The translations under genes and the position numbers were made by a program. From Apoda limacodes (Eukaryota; Arthropoda; Insecta; Lepidoptera; Limacodidae), in assembly GCA_946406115.1 (NCBI GenBank), contig OX291545.1, positions 15,948,001 through 16,012,000 on the forward strand: 64,000 nt of DNA, read 5' to 3'. Below are positions 21,920 to 34,685 of the stretch, one piece after another (the stretch's first letter is position 1; every line of letters starts with the position of its first letter). Under the pieces are notes generated by a model. The model saw only the letters and a program-made list of their open reading frames with translations. It searched no databases and had not been told where the DNA came from.

Positions 21920-22185
21920 ACTTTCTTTCTTGGCGTAACGCTGGACTCCAAACTTCAATGTGGCCCTCATATTCATAACCTAGCCAAAAAACTTAGCTAT
22001 GGTGTGTATGCGATCAAGAAAATAAGACAATTGACCTATGTCAACACTGCAAAAATCGTATATTTTAGCTATTTTCATAGTTTAAGGACATATGGTATCT
22101 TATTGTGGGAAATCGCTGCTGATGTAAATACAATATTTGGCTTACAAAAACGGGCAATTCGTGCTATTAAATTGCTCTGAAGAAT
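21920..22185 (+). pseudogene. Jockey-like LINE RT C-terminal fragment
   Basis: The plus strand encodes FLGVTLDSKLQCGPHIHNLA, then KKLSYGVYAIKKIRQLT, NTAKIVYFSYFHSLRTYGIL and LQKRAIRAIKLL before a stop. These are the conserved post-RT segments (LGVTLD and YGILLW blocks) of non-LTR retrotransposons. It is truncated at both ends with no RT core. The family differs from the 39.7-kb LINE. Confidence 0.88.
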
Positions 22186-22189
22186 AGGT

Positions 22190-23480
22190 TTAGGGAAGTA
22201 AATATTTAAACTTTAGCGTCGCAGTACATATATGAAAATCTTTTATGTGTACATAAAAATATCAAGAGTTTCAGCAAGAAAAGTGTCTACTAGAAATAAG
22301 AATAAGCTGTTGGTGCATGATATACGTCTACACAAAATTAGTAACTCTTAATGGGCTATGTATACATTTTTACAACAAAGTTCCTAATTATATTATATTA
22401 ACTATCTAAATGATAAAAATCCATGGGACTGAAGATGCTCAATTACAGGACGCATTGGTAAACTAAATTAATATGAAAATAATATATTATTGCACGATTA
22501 AAAAAACATTGATTGTATTATATTTTTTTCAAAAGAGTAACTATCGAGTTTCTTGTCGTTTCTTCACGGTAGAAATCTACATAATTGTGAACCGGAGGGT
22601 GGGTTCAAAAAATAGTATTTCATAACTTTGACGATTCAAAAGTATTTTAATTCAAAACTTATTTGAGTAAAAATTTTGACTTTGATTACTTTTGCAAATT
22701 AAACCAATAAAATTGCTTTTTAAATATATAAGATGTTTTTTTTAAAACCATCCCCTAGGCGGTGTTGTAGGGGATAGATATATGTATGAAAATCTATATT
22801 TTTTTCAAGTTATAACCATAACAAAAAAGTATTTAACATTTTGGTTGGAAATTTAAAATGATGGGTTTCACGAACCCAAACCACTCATCATTGCCCAGCC
22901 CAAACCGCTGATAACAAAAATTTTTAATTTGGAGAATGTGTTAACATAATAATTGAAGGTGTCATTTAAGAACGGATTTTTTGTAATTCAACTTTAAAGG
23001 GGTGAAAACGAAGAAGAAGAAGATAAAAAATATTTATTTTGAAGCATTACAGTAAAATAATTTACAATAATTATAAATATGGTAACGATGCTTCAAAACG
23101 GGTTTCCCACTCCGCATTATGCTGAAGCAGTTTCCTGCTACGGCGCTGATTTTCAGTGGGAACCCTATTTGAACTCTGTGACGTACACTCACTGTAGTTA
23201 TGCTAGTTAGAATTAAATAAAAAAAGGTATTAAAAATAAAGCATCTCCATTATAATAAGTTTGGGCAACATTTTGGGGAAAATAATAATTCTAAGGTGAA
23301 ATTTACTTGAAACTTTGTATCATTGCTCAATAACACAAAAATTGTAAAATTTACGTGTTTCACGATTTTTTTTAAATTAATCCCCTAAAAGGAGGTGACA
23401 TAGCTTGAATTTGAATATTTTGTGAACCCTATTTACTAAAACCTCAATATGTATTATTATTTTTACTATTTCAGTCTAAT
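22190..23480. other. AT-rich DNA with one repeat-like block
   Basis: The block at 23090-23215 (ACGGGTTTCCCACTCCGC, GTTTCCTGCTACGGCGC, TTTTCAGTGGGAACCC) is of higher complexity and contains a short inverted element (TTTCCCACT / AGTGGGAA). It is probably a dispersed repeat. No gene seen. Confidence 0.4.
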
Positions 23481-23494
23481 GAAATAACAACGTC

Positions 23495-23640
23495 TTTCGT
23501 TTTTGCAGTGTTGACAACGGTCAATTGTCTTATTTTCGTGATCGCATACACAGCATAACTAAGTTTTTTGGCTAGGTTATGAATATGAGGACCACATTGA
23601 AGTTTGGAGTCCAGCGTTATGCTAAGAAAAACTGTTTTTT
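23495..23640 (-). pseudogene. Inverted second copy of the jockey-like RT fragment
   Basis: The complement encodes ITLDSKLQCGPHIHNLAKKL and SYAVYAITKIRQLTVVNTAK, about 90 percent identical at DNA level to 21930-22055 and in the opposite orientation 1.5 kb away. The open frame around it (23471-23725) extends into unrelated sequence on both sides, so it is not a gene. Confidence 0.85.
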
Positions 23641-24194
23641 TATTAATACTTATTTTATTGTCAAACTGTCCTATCAAATGATTATCTATGGTAATTCGAC
23701 GTATTTTTATTAGGAAACTAAGCAATAGACTGTTATCGACGACTTATTGCCACTTGATTCTTCTTTTACGTATTTAAACTCCCATAAGACCGCTCACTTA
23801 ACTCATGTGCCAATCAATATTATACCAATAGCCAATCAACGCACAAATTTCAATCCGGTCTAAATGAAACTCGGTTTTTGGCAATGATCCTGAAAATAGC
23901 TAGAGAACAAATTACATCATTATTTTTCAATCTTTCGGTCTTTTGGAAACTTTTTAGGATTATTGCAATAATCCTTTTTTTTTCAATTATCCTACGACGA
24001 TATAGATAGTGTGTTTTGTGAAAAGCCACACTTATTTCTAAATAGAGATTTCTTTCAGGAAACACCATCCTTCTAACAGGTGAAAATAAATGTACACAAA
24101 TAAATTTTAATCAATTATGTATTATTATGTATACATAACAATACACAAATATATCTATTACTTATAATAATATAAAAAAAAACACTTGAATAAA

Positions 24195-24700
24195 TTAAAT
24201 TCTTAGTACTCTGTGTTTACGGATTCCTAAGAAGTAATAATATATCGCATTATATTTTTTTCAGATATACGAGGTTTTTTTGCCACGAATTTAAATTCAA
24301 TTCTAGTTTCGAACTGAAATAATTATGTTGTAAGGTTGAGTAAGTATCACTTAACCTACTCGGAATATAAGTTTACTAATGCCTAAAACTCCGATTACTT
24401 CTGCTCTGACTATGTAGTACGAGTGATTTGTGCAAAGTTTAAGACAAATTTAAGTGTACACCAACTTTGAATTAATGTCTTCGTTAACATTTTAAAATGA
24501 TTGAGCACCGACTAATGTGTAACTTATTAAAAGTCTCACGATAAGGGTTTTTGATACGGAACTCTGATGATGTTATGTATAACAACAGCTTAACAACCAT
24601 TTTGTTCATACAGTCGGCTGTCGAAGGCGTCTAGACAGAAGGCTAGCAGGGTGCTGCCCCGCCAGTCATAGATTATGTTGCAGTGCTATCTATGACTTTC
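24195..24700. repeat. Left arm of a 5-kb inverted repeat
   Basis: It matches in reverse complement 28705-29222. Landmarks: GGCTGTCGAAGGCGTCTAGA, AGAAGGCTAGCAGGGTGCTG, TGTCTTCGTTAACATTTT and CTGATGATGTTATGTATAAC. Identity is about 80 percent by eye, with small gaps. It is non-coding. Confidence 0.88.
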
Positions 24701-24704
24701 GTTG

Positions 24705-27700
24705 TAGGCTTTATCAAAGGTGATGACTGACTGTAATTTACAAACGATATGAATTTTTAGGCTGTGGTAGAACTATAAGAAAACGTATTCGTATAACGTT
24801 GAGACATATAGGTACATAGAAAATAGAAACAAAAGGCTTTGGCAAGCAATTGTTAAATTTTAGTATTTTCTGCAAATTCTTACTTAAAGTAAAAGTAACT
24901 TTTTATCCGAGATCTGGCACTACTTCTCCCACAAAGTTTTTCACATAAAAATTGAAACTTTGGCTCCGGGGCCAAAAAAACTGATATGTGATGTGAAGAC
25001 TCACCGGACTAAAGATCATTGTGCAGGCAACGTTGTTATTTTTTTAAAAAAGAGTTTATTGAACATATATTTATATTATACCAGATGGTATTGTGTTTTT
25101 TTTTATCTTAATTACATTAGGAAAATGTATGGAACCTCCACTTATACATTTCTTTTATTTTTATCGAAACTTATTTTATGTTCATGGCAATATTATGTCA
25201 AGTTAATACTTAAGTATTCAATATCTCACACACTACACACACACACACATCGGCGATCTTAAGAGGTTATGTTACCTAAATTTCATTTTTTTGGCAAATG
25301 ATTCTCCGGATCCGCTGAGAAGATCCGTCTAAAATTTTATGAATAAGTTCTTCAAGATACGGATCAGACCCTGAAAAGGTAAAAACAAGGTTATTTAACC
25401 TTTGGTTTGATAATAAAAATCCTAAACTACCCCTTTTCACTGTTTTTTTAAATGTTTTGGCAAACCAATCTTTAAAGTGGTAAGTGCTATGAGTTTACAA
25501 CTTTCCTATAGCATGGCCGTGATAGTGCTCCAGACCCTGAGAAAAGGCATTTCTTGATAACAATGATGTGTAATACACTATTAATTTATTACATGTATTT
25601 AAATGAAGTTTTCTGTCACGCAGTACTGCCTCTTAAGAAACATACGTCCGTAATATCTCCGACTACTCTACCGGGCATAAGTGTCGTGATATTATATTAT
25701 TATTAATGTACATAAACTAGTTGTCCTTCGTCAGGCTGACAAACATCCCTACAAAAGTGCCAACCCTAGGAATGCACCGAAGCCCTCTACGCTAAAAACC
25801 TTGTTACTACCTTTTTGTTGCACGCTATTTTTAAAAGTCATCATTAAGCTAAATATTCAGCTAAGAATAAACCCTAATACCGATACGTAAGAAGTGCCAA
25901 AGTCATTAACTGGCAAAGTTCCAATAACGCACGTGCCAAATTAACGATATTAACCCTTTAAGGCGATCCATCACAGTCAAGAACTTATTCGTAGTAGGTA
26001 CATCCTATTTAAGCAATCTATGTTCATTTGATTTAATTGTTTGTTTACAAAAATATGGTGTTTTTTTTTAAAAAAAAATCGGCCAGCAATAAAAATTAGC
26101 TAAAAAGATTTTTCTAATAGAATAATATATTTTTGCCGTCAAAAAAACCACCAGCAATACCTGATCAGCAACTAAATCCAGGATTATCAGAAAATAATTA
26201 GATATTTGGTAAGCAATTTTATAATTTGTATCGTTATCGTGAGCATAACAAGCTGTTAGATTGTATTTTATAAACAGCGCAAGAGCCGAGTAAAGCTCAA
26301 ATCAGCGAGTTTCAGAATCAAATCGCGCGTATATGACTTGAAATTTTTTTTATGATCAAAATTAATTTTACAACTTGACAAAATTTGATAAAATTCGAAT
26401 CACGATTTGCTACAGATATTTTTAATTTACTAACAAAATAAATGTTAAGGGTATATCCCAATATCACATTGCTTGCTGATAAATTACGTTATTTTTGATG
26501 ATTTCTGCAAGCTGAACCTATTCACTTTGTAACAACACAAAACCTCTTTTATCGGCTGACCGTTTTAATGATAGCCTGTATTATTATCACATTAATAATA
26601 TAACGGAACACATTAAAGAGAACGGTTACTGTGTGACGTCACACACCGGTAATTTTTTTTGAAAAAACCTGTTATCTCAACTGGTACTTATACGGTTTTG
26701 GTTTAGTATGTTGACAATCCTTTGACAAAATGTGGTGCGCCAGACGTTTCAACGTTCGCCGGGTCAATAACTGCCTAAATCGGACCAAGCCAGGGTGATA
26801 ATAATATCAGTAGCAATAAATACCAGCCTACCAGCACACAATAAGTAATAGTGCAGTGAAAGTCTAGACTTAGGTAATTCTCTAGCAATTATTAGCAGAG
26901 ATAATAAAATAACTCTTTCGTAGGATTTTCATTTGAACGCTCTAAAATGGAAAATTTGCCATTTATCTTTGAAAATGGCTTAGTTAGATCTATTAAGGAT
27001 AGGAAGAGGGATGTCTATTGCATTCACAAACTTGGCAACGAAGTAAGCAGCTGAGAGACAGATAGGTACTTAGGGAAAGGAATGAGCGTTCGAGATTCAC
27101 TGATTTACTTTAAACTTCAGAAACATTACTGACTACCGAGAAGTCACTGACGTAATCGTTTTTTTTTATTTATGATGTAGTAAAGTCGCGTATATAATGC
27201 AAAAAAATATCAGAATAGTTAAGTGGCAAAAAAGTTTTTAACCATCATGGCTGTATTAAACAGCGGGACACACTACGAATTAGGCAAAATGCCTGGTTGT
27301 GCATTTTTTTTTTTTATTTAATAGGTAACTCGATTTTTTTTTCTTTCCTCTCAGTAAGGTCCGTTATGCTCTCGTAATTGTTTTAAATATACGTGGTATA
27401 AGTAGGTACCACCGAGTCTTACACAACGAGAAAGTGTTTTTGATGATCTCTTTGTGATAATTTGACTTTTAACTTAGTCATAAATGATATTGATAACAAT
27501 TTTCTTGTTGTTTTACTTAATTTAGATCTAAATTTTTTAATATAGACATCTAAAAAATAACTTTTTAAATTAAAATAGAACTTTTTAGAGTAGAAGTTTT
27601 CATTCAATCACGCCATGATTGACTTATGATTATATACCACAAAGTAAAGAACATTTATAATTGCGAAAACTTGTCGCTTAAAGCAATTGCACAAAAAAGG

Positions 27701-28700
27701 TGGACTGCTATGTGTCTTAAGGTACCATAGGTATGTATACTTTTTCTTAAAATGTTCAATATACAAAAAAAAACATCTTCCGTAAGGTGTCCGCAGAACT
27801 ATAAAATTAGTCGATAAGTGACTTAAAGTTAAACATAATGTTGCACTTGTATATAAAAGTGTTATTATTATAGGCTTTTTAACCCTTTGCAAGTGATCCA
27901 CAGCGAAGATAGTAAGTAAAATAAAGTATTGCAATTTTTTAATTAATGATAAATCAACACTCAGGCTTGGGCAGTAGGTGAAAACCAGATTCTAATTATG
28001 TAGTATTCTTTCCACCTGTTTTAAGCTATTGCTATCCAACATGTTTCATAGTAAAACAGTATTTGTAATATGAAGCCTCACTTTAAAATAATACTTATCT
28101 TCGGGTTGTTTTACTTGTATGTTGTAGGTACTTTGATGTTTGCGGCACCATCAGCAGGTGGCGTGCAGGCAGCGGTGGCGACGCAATAGCGGCAGGCTAC
28201 TTCTTACGTATCGATATTAGGACATAAAAGTGATTTGCTTTTTGCTTGTAGGACTACAGTGTGTGTGTGTGTGTGTGTGTGTGAAATGAAATTAAGATAA
28301 AAGCAACACAACACCATCTCGTATAATGAAAAGAAATACTTTTTAAATACATACCTACATGTTATAGATTAAAGACATCTCAAGACAAGCAAAATGTTGG
28401 ATTGGAGCCGCGTTCCTCGGTTCAGAAGGCAGTCCCTACTACCTACATAGCCAAGAAGTAGCTATATTGAATAAACTCTTGTTCAAAAAAAAACAACGGT
28501 GCCTGCACACTAATCTTTAGTCCGATTTATACTAAAAGTCACGCATCAGTTTTATTGCTGAAGCCTTTTATTTTTACTTACTATGTACCTATATGTCTAA
28601 ACGTTATACTTTTAAGTTTTTCTAACCGTTATACCACGGCCTCAAAATTCATATCGTTCTTAAATTACAGTCATTCATCAACTTTAATATATCCGACAAC
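24705..28700. other. Interior of the 5-kb inverted repeat
   Basis: Four kilobases of AT-rich DNA between the arms. It holds a (CA)n tract at about 25233-25250 and a (GT)n tract at about 28257-28283. A GC-rich patch sits at 28140-28200 (GGCGTGCAGGCAGCGGTGGC). No transposase-like frame was recognised; open frames of 60-110 codons (for example 24960-25262 plus, 27608-27934 minus) have no recognisable motif and AT-driven composition. Confidence 0.5.
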
Positions 28701-28704
28701 ATCA

Positions 28705-29222
28705 AGACACTCATGGCGCTGCAACAAAATCCATGTCTGGCGAGGCAGCACCCGGCTAGCCTTCTGTCTAGACGTCTTCGATGGCCGACTGTATGAACAA
28801 AATGATTGTTAAGCTGTGGTTACACATAACATCATTAGAGTTTTAGTTAGTTCTAGTATAAAAAACTCTTATCGTGAGACTTTAAATTAGTTATACGTTA
28901 GTCAGTACTCAATCGTGTAAAAATGTTAACGAAGACATTTCAAAGTTGGTGTACTTCTAAATCAGTCTTAAACTTCGCACAAATCACCCGTACTACACAG
29001 TCAGAGCAGAAGTAATCGCAGTTTCAGTCATTAGTTAACTTATATTCCGAGTAAGTTTAAGTTATAGTTACTTAACCTTACAACATAATTATTTCAGTTC
29101 GGAACTAGAATTTAATTTAAATTCGTGGCAAAAAACTTCGTTTATTTAAAAAAAATATGTAATGCGCTATATTATTACTTCTAAGAATTCCGTAAGAACA
29201 GAGTTATAAGTATTTTAATCTA
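28705..29222. repeat. Right arm of the 5-kb inverted repeat
   Basis: It is the complement of 24195-24700. AGCACCCGGCTAGCCTTCTG, TCTAGACGTCTTCGATGGCC and AACGAAGACATTTCAAAGTT are the mirrored landmarks. The outer end runs into the 5S-like SINE at about 29225. Confidence 0.88.
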
Positions 29223-29224
29223 AA

Positions 29225-29402
29225 CAGTAACACATTTGTTTGTTGAAAACGATATTCAATGTTAAAGAACGTCGGGCTTAGTCAGCAACTGGATGGGTGA
29301 CCGCTTAGCGGCACAGTTTTTGTTTTAGTTTGTTAATTACGTAAATGGTAGTGGGTACGGGATCCTCGATGCGCGAGTCCGACTCACACTTAGCCGTTTT
29401 TT
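29225..29402 (+). repeat. 5S-rRNA-derived SINE with CGAGTCCGACTC tail
   Basis: CGTCGGGCTTAGTCAGCAAC and TGGATGGGTGACCGCTTAGC match the 3' half of insect 5S rRNA (GTCGGGC...CTTGGATGGGTGACC). The head is preceded by AACAGTAACACATTTGTTTG, which the copy at 63025 shares. After the 5S-like part, the tail is GGGTACGGGATCCTCGATGC followed by GCGAGTCCGACTCACACTT, the same end as the repeat at 14640-14930. The 5' half of 5S is not preserved. It is not a functional 5S gene. Confidence 0.85.
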
Positions 29403-29409
29403 CTTTTAC

Positions 29410-30935
29410 TGTGGCCTTTAACCGTGCAAAAATAAAAGTAAGAACATAATGTAGTGCAGACGACTGCGCTGCGAATGTGTGTTGAAAAAATTTTGAGCAT
29501 CATTTTGAACAAGATACAGGTAATGTAGGTATGATTATTAAAGACATTTCTTTGAAATATGAAGAATTTTATTAAAATCCAACACCTTTCTCAAGTTTCT
29601 CGTATATCATTACTTCCCAGAATTTGTTCCTTATCAGCGACACTATCGAATGGTATAATAATACAGTGTGTGTTTATCAAAATCAACGGGTTCGACCCCT
29701 GAATAATACAGTTTTAGTTTACATTAAAATCTGGCCCGATACTCCTCTTAGTATTTTCCGCTATTCCTCATAGTTTAGGATTTGGCCATGCACGCAAACG
29801 TGAAAAAATCATTCTGTATATAGATATTGTATTATAAAAAGTTAGTAACATACTCATTTATCCAATTCAGTAACTCATATAAAATGATCGAGTACAGCCT
29901 TAATAATAAAAAAGTCTAATAAATAAGCCTTTTGTTGGGCGCATTGTAATTTGGAGCGTCTATCGGATGTTGTGAGATTGAAGTAAAGGGTGCTTCTAAA
30001 CTAAATTGCTGGGAGCAAACATTATATTGAGACTACGATCAACAACTATTGAGACAACAATAGTACACTACAATACTTTTATTGGGAAGCTTTCAAATAT
30101 TAAGTTTTTCTTATTTAGTGCCGTTATCTATTATACTAGTATCTTTACAATGTACATATTAACTGCCAATAATTTTGATTGGTTTGTTCTCATTAGACAT
30201 TGAATAGTTTTCAATGCTGTGAGTCTCTTTGAAAATTTAATTTTTTTTCAATGCAAAAATAATTTGTGATCAATTCACACAATTATTTCTTTATTGCAAA
30301 AAAAAATCTGCACGGGTCATAACACATAATCAAAAACAAGGTGACTGGTTACGGAAACAATAAGCTAAAGTTTAAAAGCAGTTATGGCGTAACTTAACGT
30401 AACGTTATTGAAATAATAAGATTCTAGCAGTCCTCTCAAAAATATCTTAGGTTGAGACGACTTTGCCAATTTCAGTCTTCACTTTTATCAAGTGTCGCTG
30501 CCAAATAAACGGATCTCTAGTGAACCCTTATAAGCTATTTGTTATTACTGCACATACATACATCACGTATTAAAAAAACGTGTATGTAATGCTGCTGTAT
30601 GTCTTCTGAATTATCTAATGCCATTAATATTTGCAATTTTTGCAATATATTGAGACAATGAAAGCAATTGTGAAGTTCGAGCTGGAAAGTTTTGGAATTA
30701 TTTATGTACTGCAGTGATGGAGCAATTACTTTATTAAACAAATTCTCTTAATTTTGACATCATATTAAAAAAAATACAGGAAGAAAGCTAAGCGAGTTTA
30801 TTGGATTTATATTAGACCTGTTTAATATTGTTCGGTAGTAATTAAAATTCACTGAGTAAAGGAATTTTGTTATGTATTTCAAATTCCAAATACTCACGTG
30901 TAATCTATTTAGTTGATCAACCGACAAACGACATT
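29410..30935. other. AT-rich intergenic DNA
   Basis: No gene seen. A tRNA B-box-like GGGTTCGACCCC near 29690 stands alone without an A-box. Confidence 0.45.
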
Positions 30936-30939
30936 TATT

Positions 30940-31120
30940 TCGGTGGTAGCCGAGACTTTACGGTGTCTGTCTCCCGTTCTGTGGGGCAGAGGTTCGAGCC
31001 CGACGTGTACCAGTGAAACTTTTTCTAAATTTCTAAATTACATTGTAGATACAGACCACTGGCTTCTCAGTCAAGGAAAACATTGCGATAAAAACTGCAT
31101 ACCTCAAAAAAAAAAGGCAT
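30940..31120 (+). repeat. tRNA-derived SINE with AAGGAAAACAT body
   Basis: Head: GGTGGTAGCCGAGAC (A-box-like) at 30942 and GGTTCGAGCC (B-box-like) at 30991. Body: CCACTGGCTTCTCAGTCAAG, GAAAACATTGCGAT, ACTGCATACCT, then an A-rich end at about 31106. The body matches in reverse the fragment at 9550-9590. The 116-codon open frame across it is incidental. Confidence 0.85.
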
Positions 31121-31397
31121 ACATATATGTCTCAAGTAAAGACATGTTTTATTTACACCACCGTTTTTTCGGTGAAGAAAAAAAAAACGATAGGAAAACT
31201 GTCCTCACTTCTCACTATACTTATCGTGTATCGTGTTTTATACTAATCTATTGTAGTTTTTAAATAGCAAAGTAAAATCATCTTATGGTGTGTACAACCA
31301 AAAATTGGTAATATATTTTAACTTTTAACAATTATTTTAAAGCATTGTTCGTTTGTTAAATAATTTTAAAGGCTTTGACTTTGCTTAAAGAGTGCTT

Positions 31398-31510
31398 TGG
31401 TAATATGACAACAGCCAGGACTGATGGTTTAACGTGCCACTAAGCAGTCACCCATCCGAATACTGACTACGGCTCACGTTGCTGAACTTCGCTTATCGTT
31501 TCCGATAGAC
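31398..31510 (-). repeat. 5S-rRNA-derived SINE, minus orientation
   Basis: The complement reads CAGCAACGTGAGCCGTAGTC and AGTATTCGGATGGGTGACTG, then CTTAGTGGCAC, i.e. the 5S-like block of the copies at 29.26 and 63.07 kb, with about 10-15 percent differences. Confidence 0.8.
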
Positions 31511-32867
31511 GGATGCGACAGGGCCAAGATCTCCTTTTTTTTAACTCTAATCGCAAGTATAGAAGTTGCCGCGATGGGCTCAGCCCTCGTCACGCAGGAC
31601 TAAAGGTGAAACGAGATCGTACTTCACATTATGGTGTAGGTGCGTGTCCAGCCACTGCTTACCGCCTTCTGGAATCAAAAATAGTGAAAATCTACATACA
31701 AACTACTTTCTTTTTATAATATTATGTTAAGAAATATTTTGACTCCAATGATACTTTAAAGTAACAATATTCTCATGGAAAATATGGCTCGCAGCGCTTC
31801 GCCAACACTACAACTAATATCAAGCAACATAACTTACTGAAACTCGTAATAAAGACTTAAAATTATTTTTATGTTTACAAAAACTTCCCGCGATGTATTA
31901 CTTATGCACCACGATGCGTCAGCCGCCGCTTGTTATGACAAGCTGCTTTGAGACTATAGCACTAATTAGTTTAACTTAATTCTTTAAAATTCTTAAAAGC
32001 AATCAATGGTTTAACGGCCACTTTCACGACTTTTTGTCATGCGAGGTCCAGCTCACACTTGATCTTGTTTTTCTGCGCGATAGAAACCTTATACTTCATT
32101 ATTTTGTTTTCTTATCACTAGCTGTACCTATTCTGTTTCGCAACAAAATCTAGAAGAGGTTAATTTAACAAACAGATTTTATTCCGTGTCATAAATCTCC
32201 TAAAACCGACATATGGCAATAAACCCAAACAACGTAAACATTTTTATGTTTGTAGCAATATTTTTCTTTCTTAAATCTAGGTACTGATTATAATAAAAAT
32301 TGAAAAAGTAGCAGTCACTAGAAGCATAGCGTAGTCTTAAGTAGCAATTAAAATATGTATTTTTTACTTGCTTTTATTTAACTCACAATGCTTCCTTTTT
32401 TTCCCTTCCATCTTGTGGTGGAATCTTGCAAGCTTAATTAAACATACTTGCTGTTATCGCCCTTCGATGAAATTTCGCATACTTACTAAGATCGGATGAC
32501 AATACAATATTCCACAGTTACTTTGACCAGCAACCCCCTCCCAGAGTTGTACCAGGGTTACAACCTAGAGGTGGAGGTGAAAAATTGAAAAATCTTTAAA
32601 ATGGGTATCCGGGGGTTTTACGATAACGAATTTAAAGTTCATTTTGATGTAATCACCTCTTGGCATATGCAGGAAGTGCACCTGAAGATGGTCAGAAGAT
32701 GGTGTAAGAAGATGGTGGAACGTGAAAAATTAAGTGAAATTTAATCTAATTTATATTGAATATAATATCCTTCTCCAAGTTCTCATCACCCAACTTATGA
32801 ATCTTGGGCAATAAACTATAAAAAATCAATCAAATGATCACTAAAACGTATAAAATAAAAAAAAAGT

Positions 32868-33205
32868 AAAAAAAGATTTTTTTAAAAACTTGCTTTTCTA
32901 AAAACATTAGAATCATATAAAAATTTAATCTATCCGAAAATTGTACTAAAAAGTAAAAAAAAAATTTTTAAAATGAATATAACAAATTTTATATCCACCT
33001 TCGACTGCAAGAAAAGCAAGGTGTGCGTACTTACATACAATCACTTAATAAATTCTCAAGTTTCTTCAGTGTGACGCGGATATAAAATTTGTTATATTAA
33101 TTTTGAAAAAATATTTTTTACTTTTTAGTACAATTTTCGGTTAAATTAAATTTTTATATGATCCTAATGTTTTAAGAAAAGCAAGTTTTTAAAAAAAATC
33201 TTTCT
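32868..33205. repeat. Inner foldback of the composite element
   Basis: The left arm, with AAAAACTTGCTTTTCTAAAA, ATATAAAAATTTAATCTATC and TATAACAAATTTTATATCCA, is mirrored by GGATATAAAATTTGTTATAT and TTAAATTTTTATATGATCCT and AGAAAAGCAAGTTTTTAAAA. A half copy is at 55190-55345. Confidence 0.88.
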
Positions 33206-33444
33206 TTACTCTTTTTTTTCAGATAAAGTTAAGTTTTTTGCTGTTAATGTTCTCATGCAGAGTCAACATTACATTAGGAGAATTCCGGGCAAAGCAAATA
33301 CATCAGATAAGACGAATAAAATTATTTACCGGAAAGTTTAACTAATCAGTGCTATAGTCTCAAAGCACCTTGTCAGAACAAGCAGCTGCTGACGCATCGT
33401 GATGCATAAGTAATACATCGGGGGCAGTTTTTGTAAACAAAAAA

Positions 33445-33650
33445 CTGGTTGCCTGTAAAGTCGGTATACGGGCGAAAGTTTTACGTGACAATGATTTTAT
33501 GTCTGTCTCTCTCGCTCTTAGGCGGGCGCGTGCCTCTCACTCGCTCTCATTGTGAGCGCATAACGTGAGCGGAGCGTAACGCAGTTTCTTGAAGTGTCAC
33601 CCGGCAAACCAATTTATAAGACGTTGTCACGTCAAAAAATAATTTTAAGT
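33445..33650. repeat. Inserted small element with ACGTGACAA termini
   Basis: This segment interrupts the right arm of the composite. It has short inverted ends (TTTTACGTGACAA at about 33480 and TTGTCACGTCAAAA at about 33627) around a GC-richer middle with CTCTCGCTCTTAGGCGGGC and GCTCTCATTGTGAGCGC. It looks like an inserted MITE of a kind common in Lepidoptera. Confidence 0.65.
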
Positions 33651-33749
33651 AATTTATTACGAGTTTGAGTAAGATATGCTTGATATTAGTTGTAGTGTTT
33701 CCTAAGCGCTGTAAGTCATTTTTCCATGAAAATGTTGTTACTTTAAATT

Positions 33750-34685
33750 TTCATTACTTTACTATGTATTGGTTTTGGGCGTGTTGCAAGTGATTTAGGT
33801 GAAGTGGATAGGGGCAAAGCGGATTGGCTATTCATATAAAATAAATAAATTAAACGACGAGAAGATGAAGATTGCTCAAATAGTTTCGAGTCATAAATGC
33901 AGCCGCCATGTTAAAACCAAATAACTAAAACCAATGGTAATAAAAATATCTATGCTCTGCAAAATACACAGACCCACCAATACTCACCATATGAAGATTG
34001 GATTTAGTGCGGCTAGTACAAAAAACTGGCCTATGAAGGTTGCACCGTCTACGAAGTCTATGGCACCTAATTATGTGATGGGTGGGGTTAATCATTCTTA
34101 GTTTACATACCACTCGGATTGCGTATCTACTTTACCTGAGAGGGTCGAGTAAGCGGATAATTTCCAAAACTTTAACTTTTCGATTTCAAATATACTAAAA
34201 TATTACAGTTATTTATTTATTTAAATATTGTAAAATTAAAAATATCCCCGTACTTGATTTTATCCGTTTTTTTTGGGCTGACTAGTTAATTTCCATTCAA
34301 GGGATGGAAGGAAACAGCGCTTGCCGGGTTATCTTGTTGGTATCAACGACAGCAGTAAAATTTCAAATTAAATATAAAATATATTGATTTGCTTATTATA
34401 CTGATTTTGTATTTATTGTCCTATTTTTTTCATTTTTACTTATTATGATTTTAATATGCCTAAGATTTATCGTAGTTACTGTCTATCTAAAACTACTATA
34501 TTATCGAACTAATTTATCCCGGTCTGTTATGTACGATTATAGGAGAGAAACTGTGAAGTAATTTTAGCCTCAAAATATGTTGTCTAGCCACTATTAGACA
34601 TATTTACGTGGTTCTTACCATGGTTGATCAGAGATTTCACGACACATAAAAGTCAAACATCGCTAAACCTTTACCAGAGTCGAGC
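33750..34685. other. AT-rich intergenic DNA
   Basis: No gene recognised. The 62-codon minus frame at 33925-34113 has many His, Arg and Cys but matches nothing I know. Confidence 0.45.

Larger units (their letters stand above)
31749..33745. repeat. 2-kb composite foldback element
   Basis: Outer arms 31749-31985 and 33335-33745 are inverted copies: GATGTATTACTTATGCACCA, ACGATGCGTCAGC, TTTGAGACTATAGCACTAAT and CACTACAACTAATATCAAGC all reappear complemented on the right. The right arm is split by a ~200-base insertion (33445-33650). The interior holds a second palindrome at 32868-33205 and a segment (32340-32545) that recurs inverted at 55405-55590. There is no transposase frame. I read it as a non-autonomous element with nested foldbacks. 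Confidence 0.85.

Noticed and set aside
23471..23725. 84-codon minus-strand gene
   Set aside because: Its middle is an RT fragment and both ends are unrelated flanking sequence.
28140..28200. GC-rich patch as a coding exon
   Set aside because: No frame with plausible splice sites or recognisable motif; it is too short to support.
29265..29310. 5S rRNA gene
   Set aside because: Only the 3' half resembles 5S rRNA, and it is fused to a repeat tail.
30913..31263. 116-codon plus-strand gene
   Set aside because: The N-terminal half is a SINE and the C-terminal part is low-complexity.
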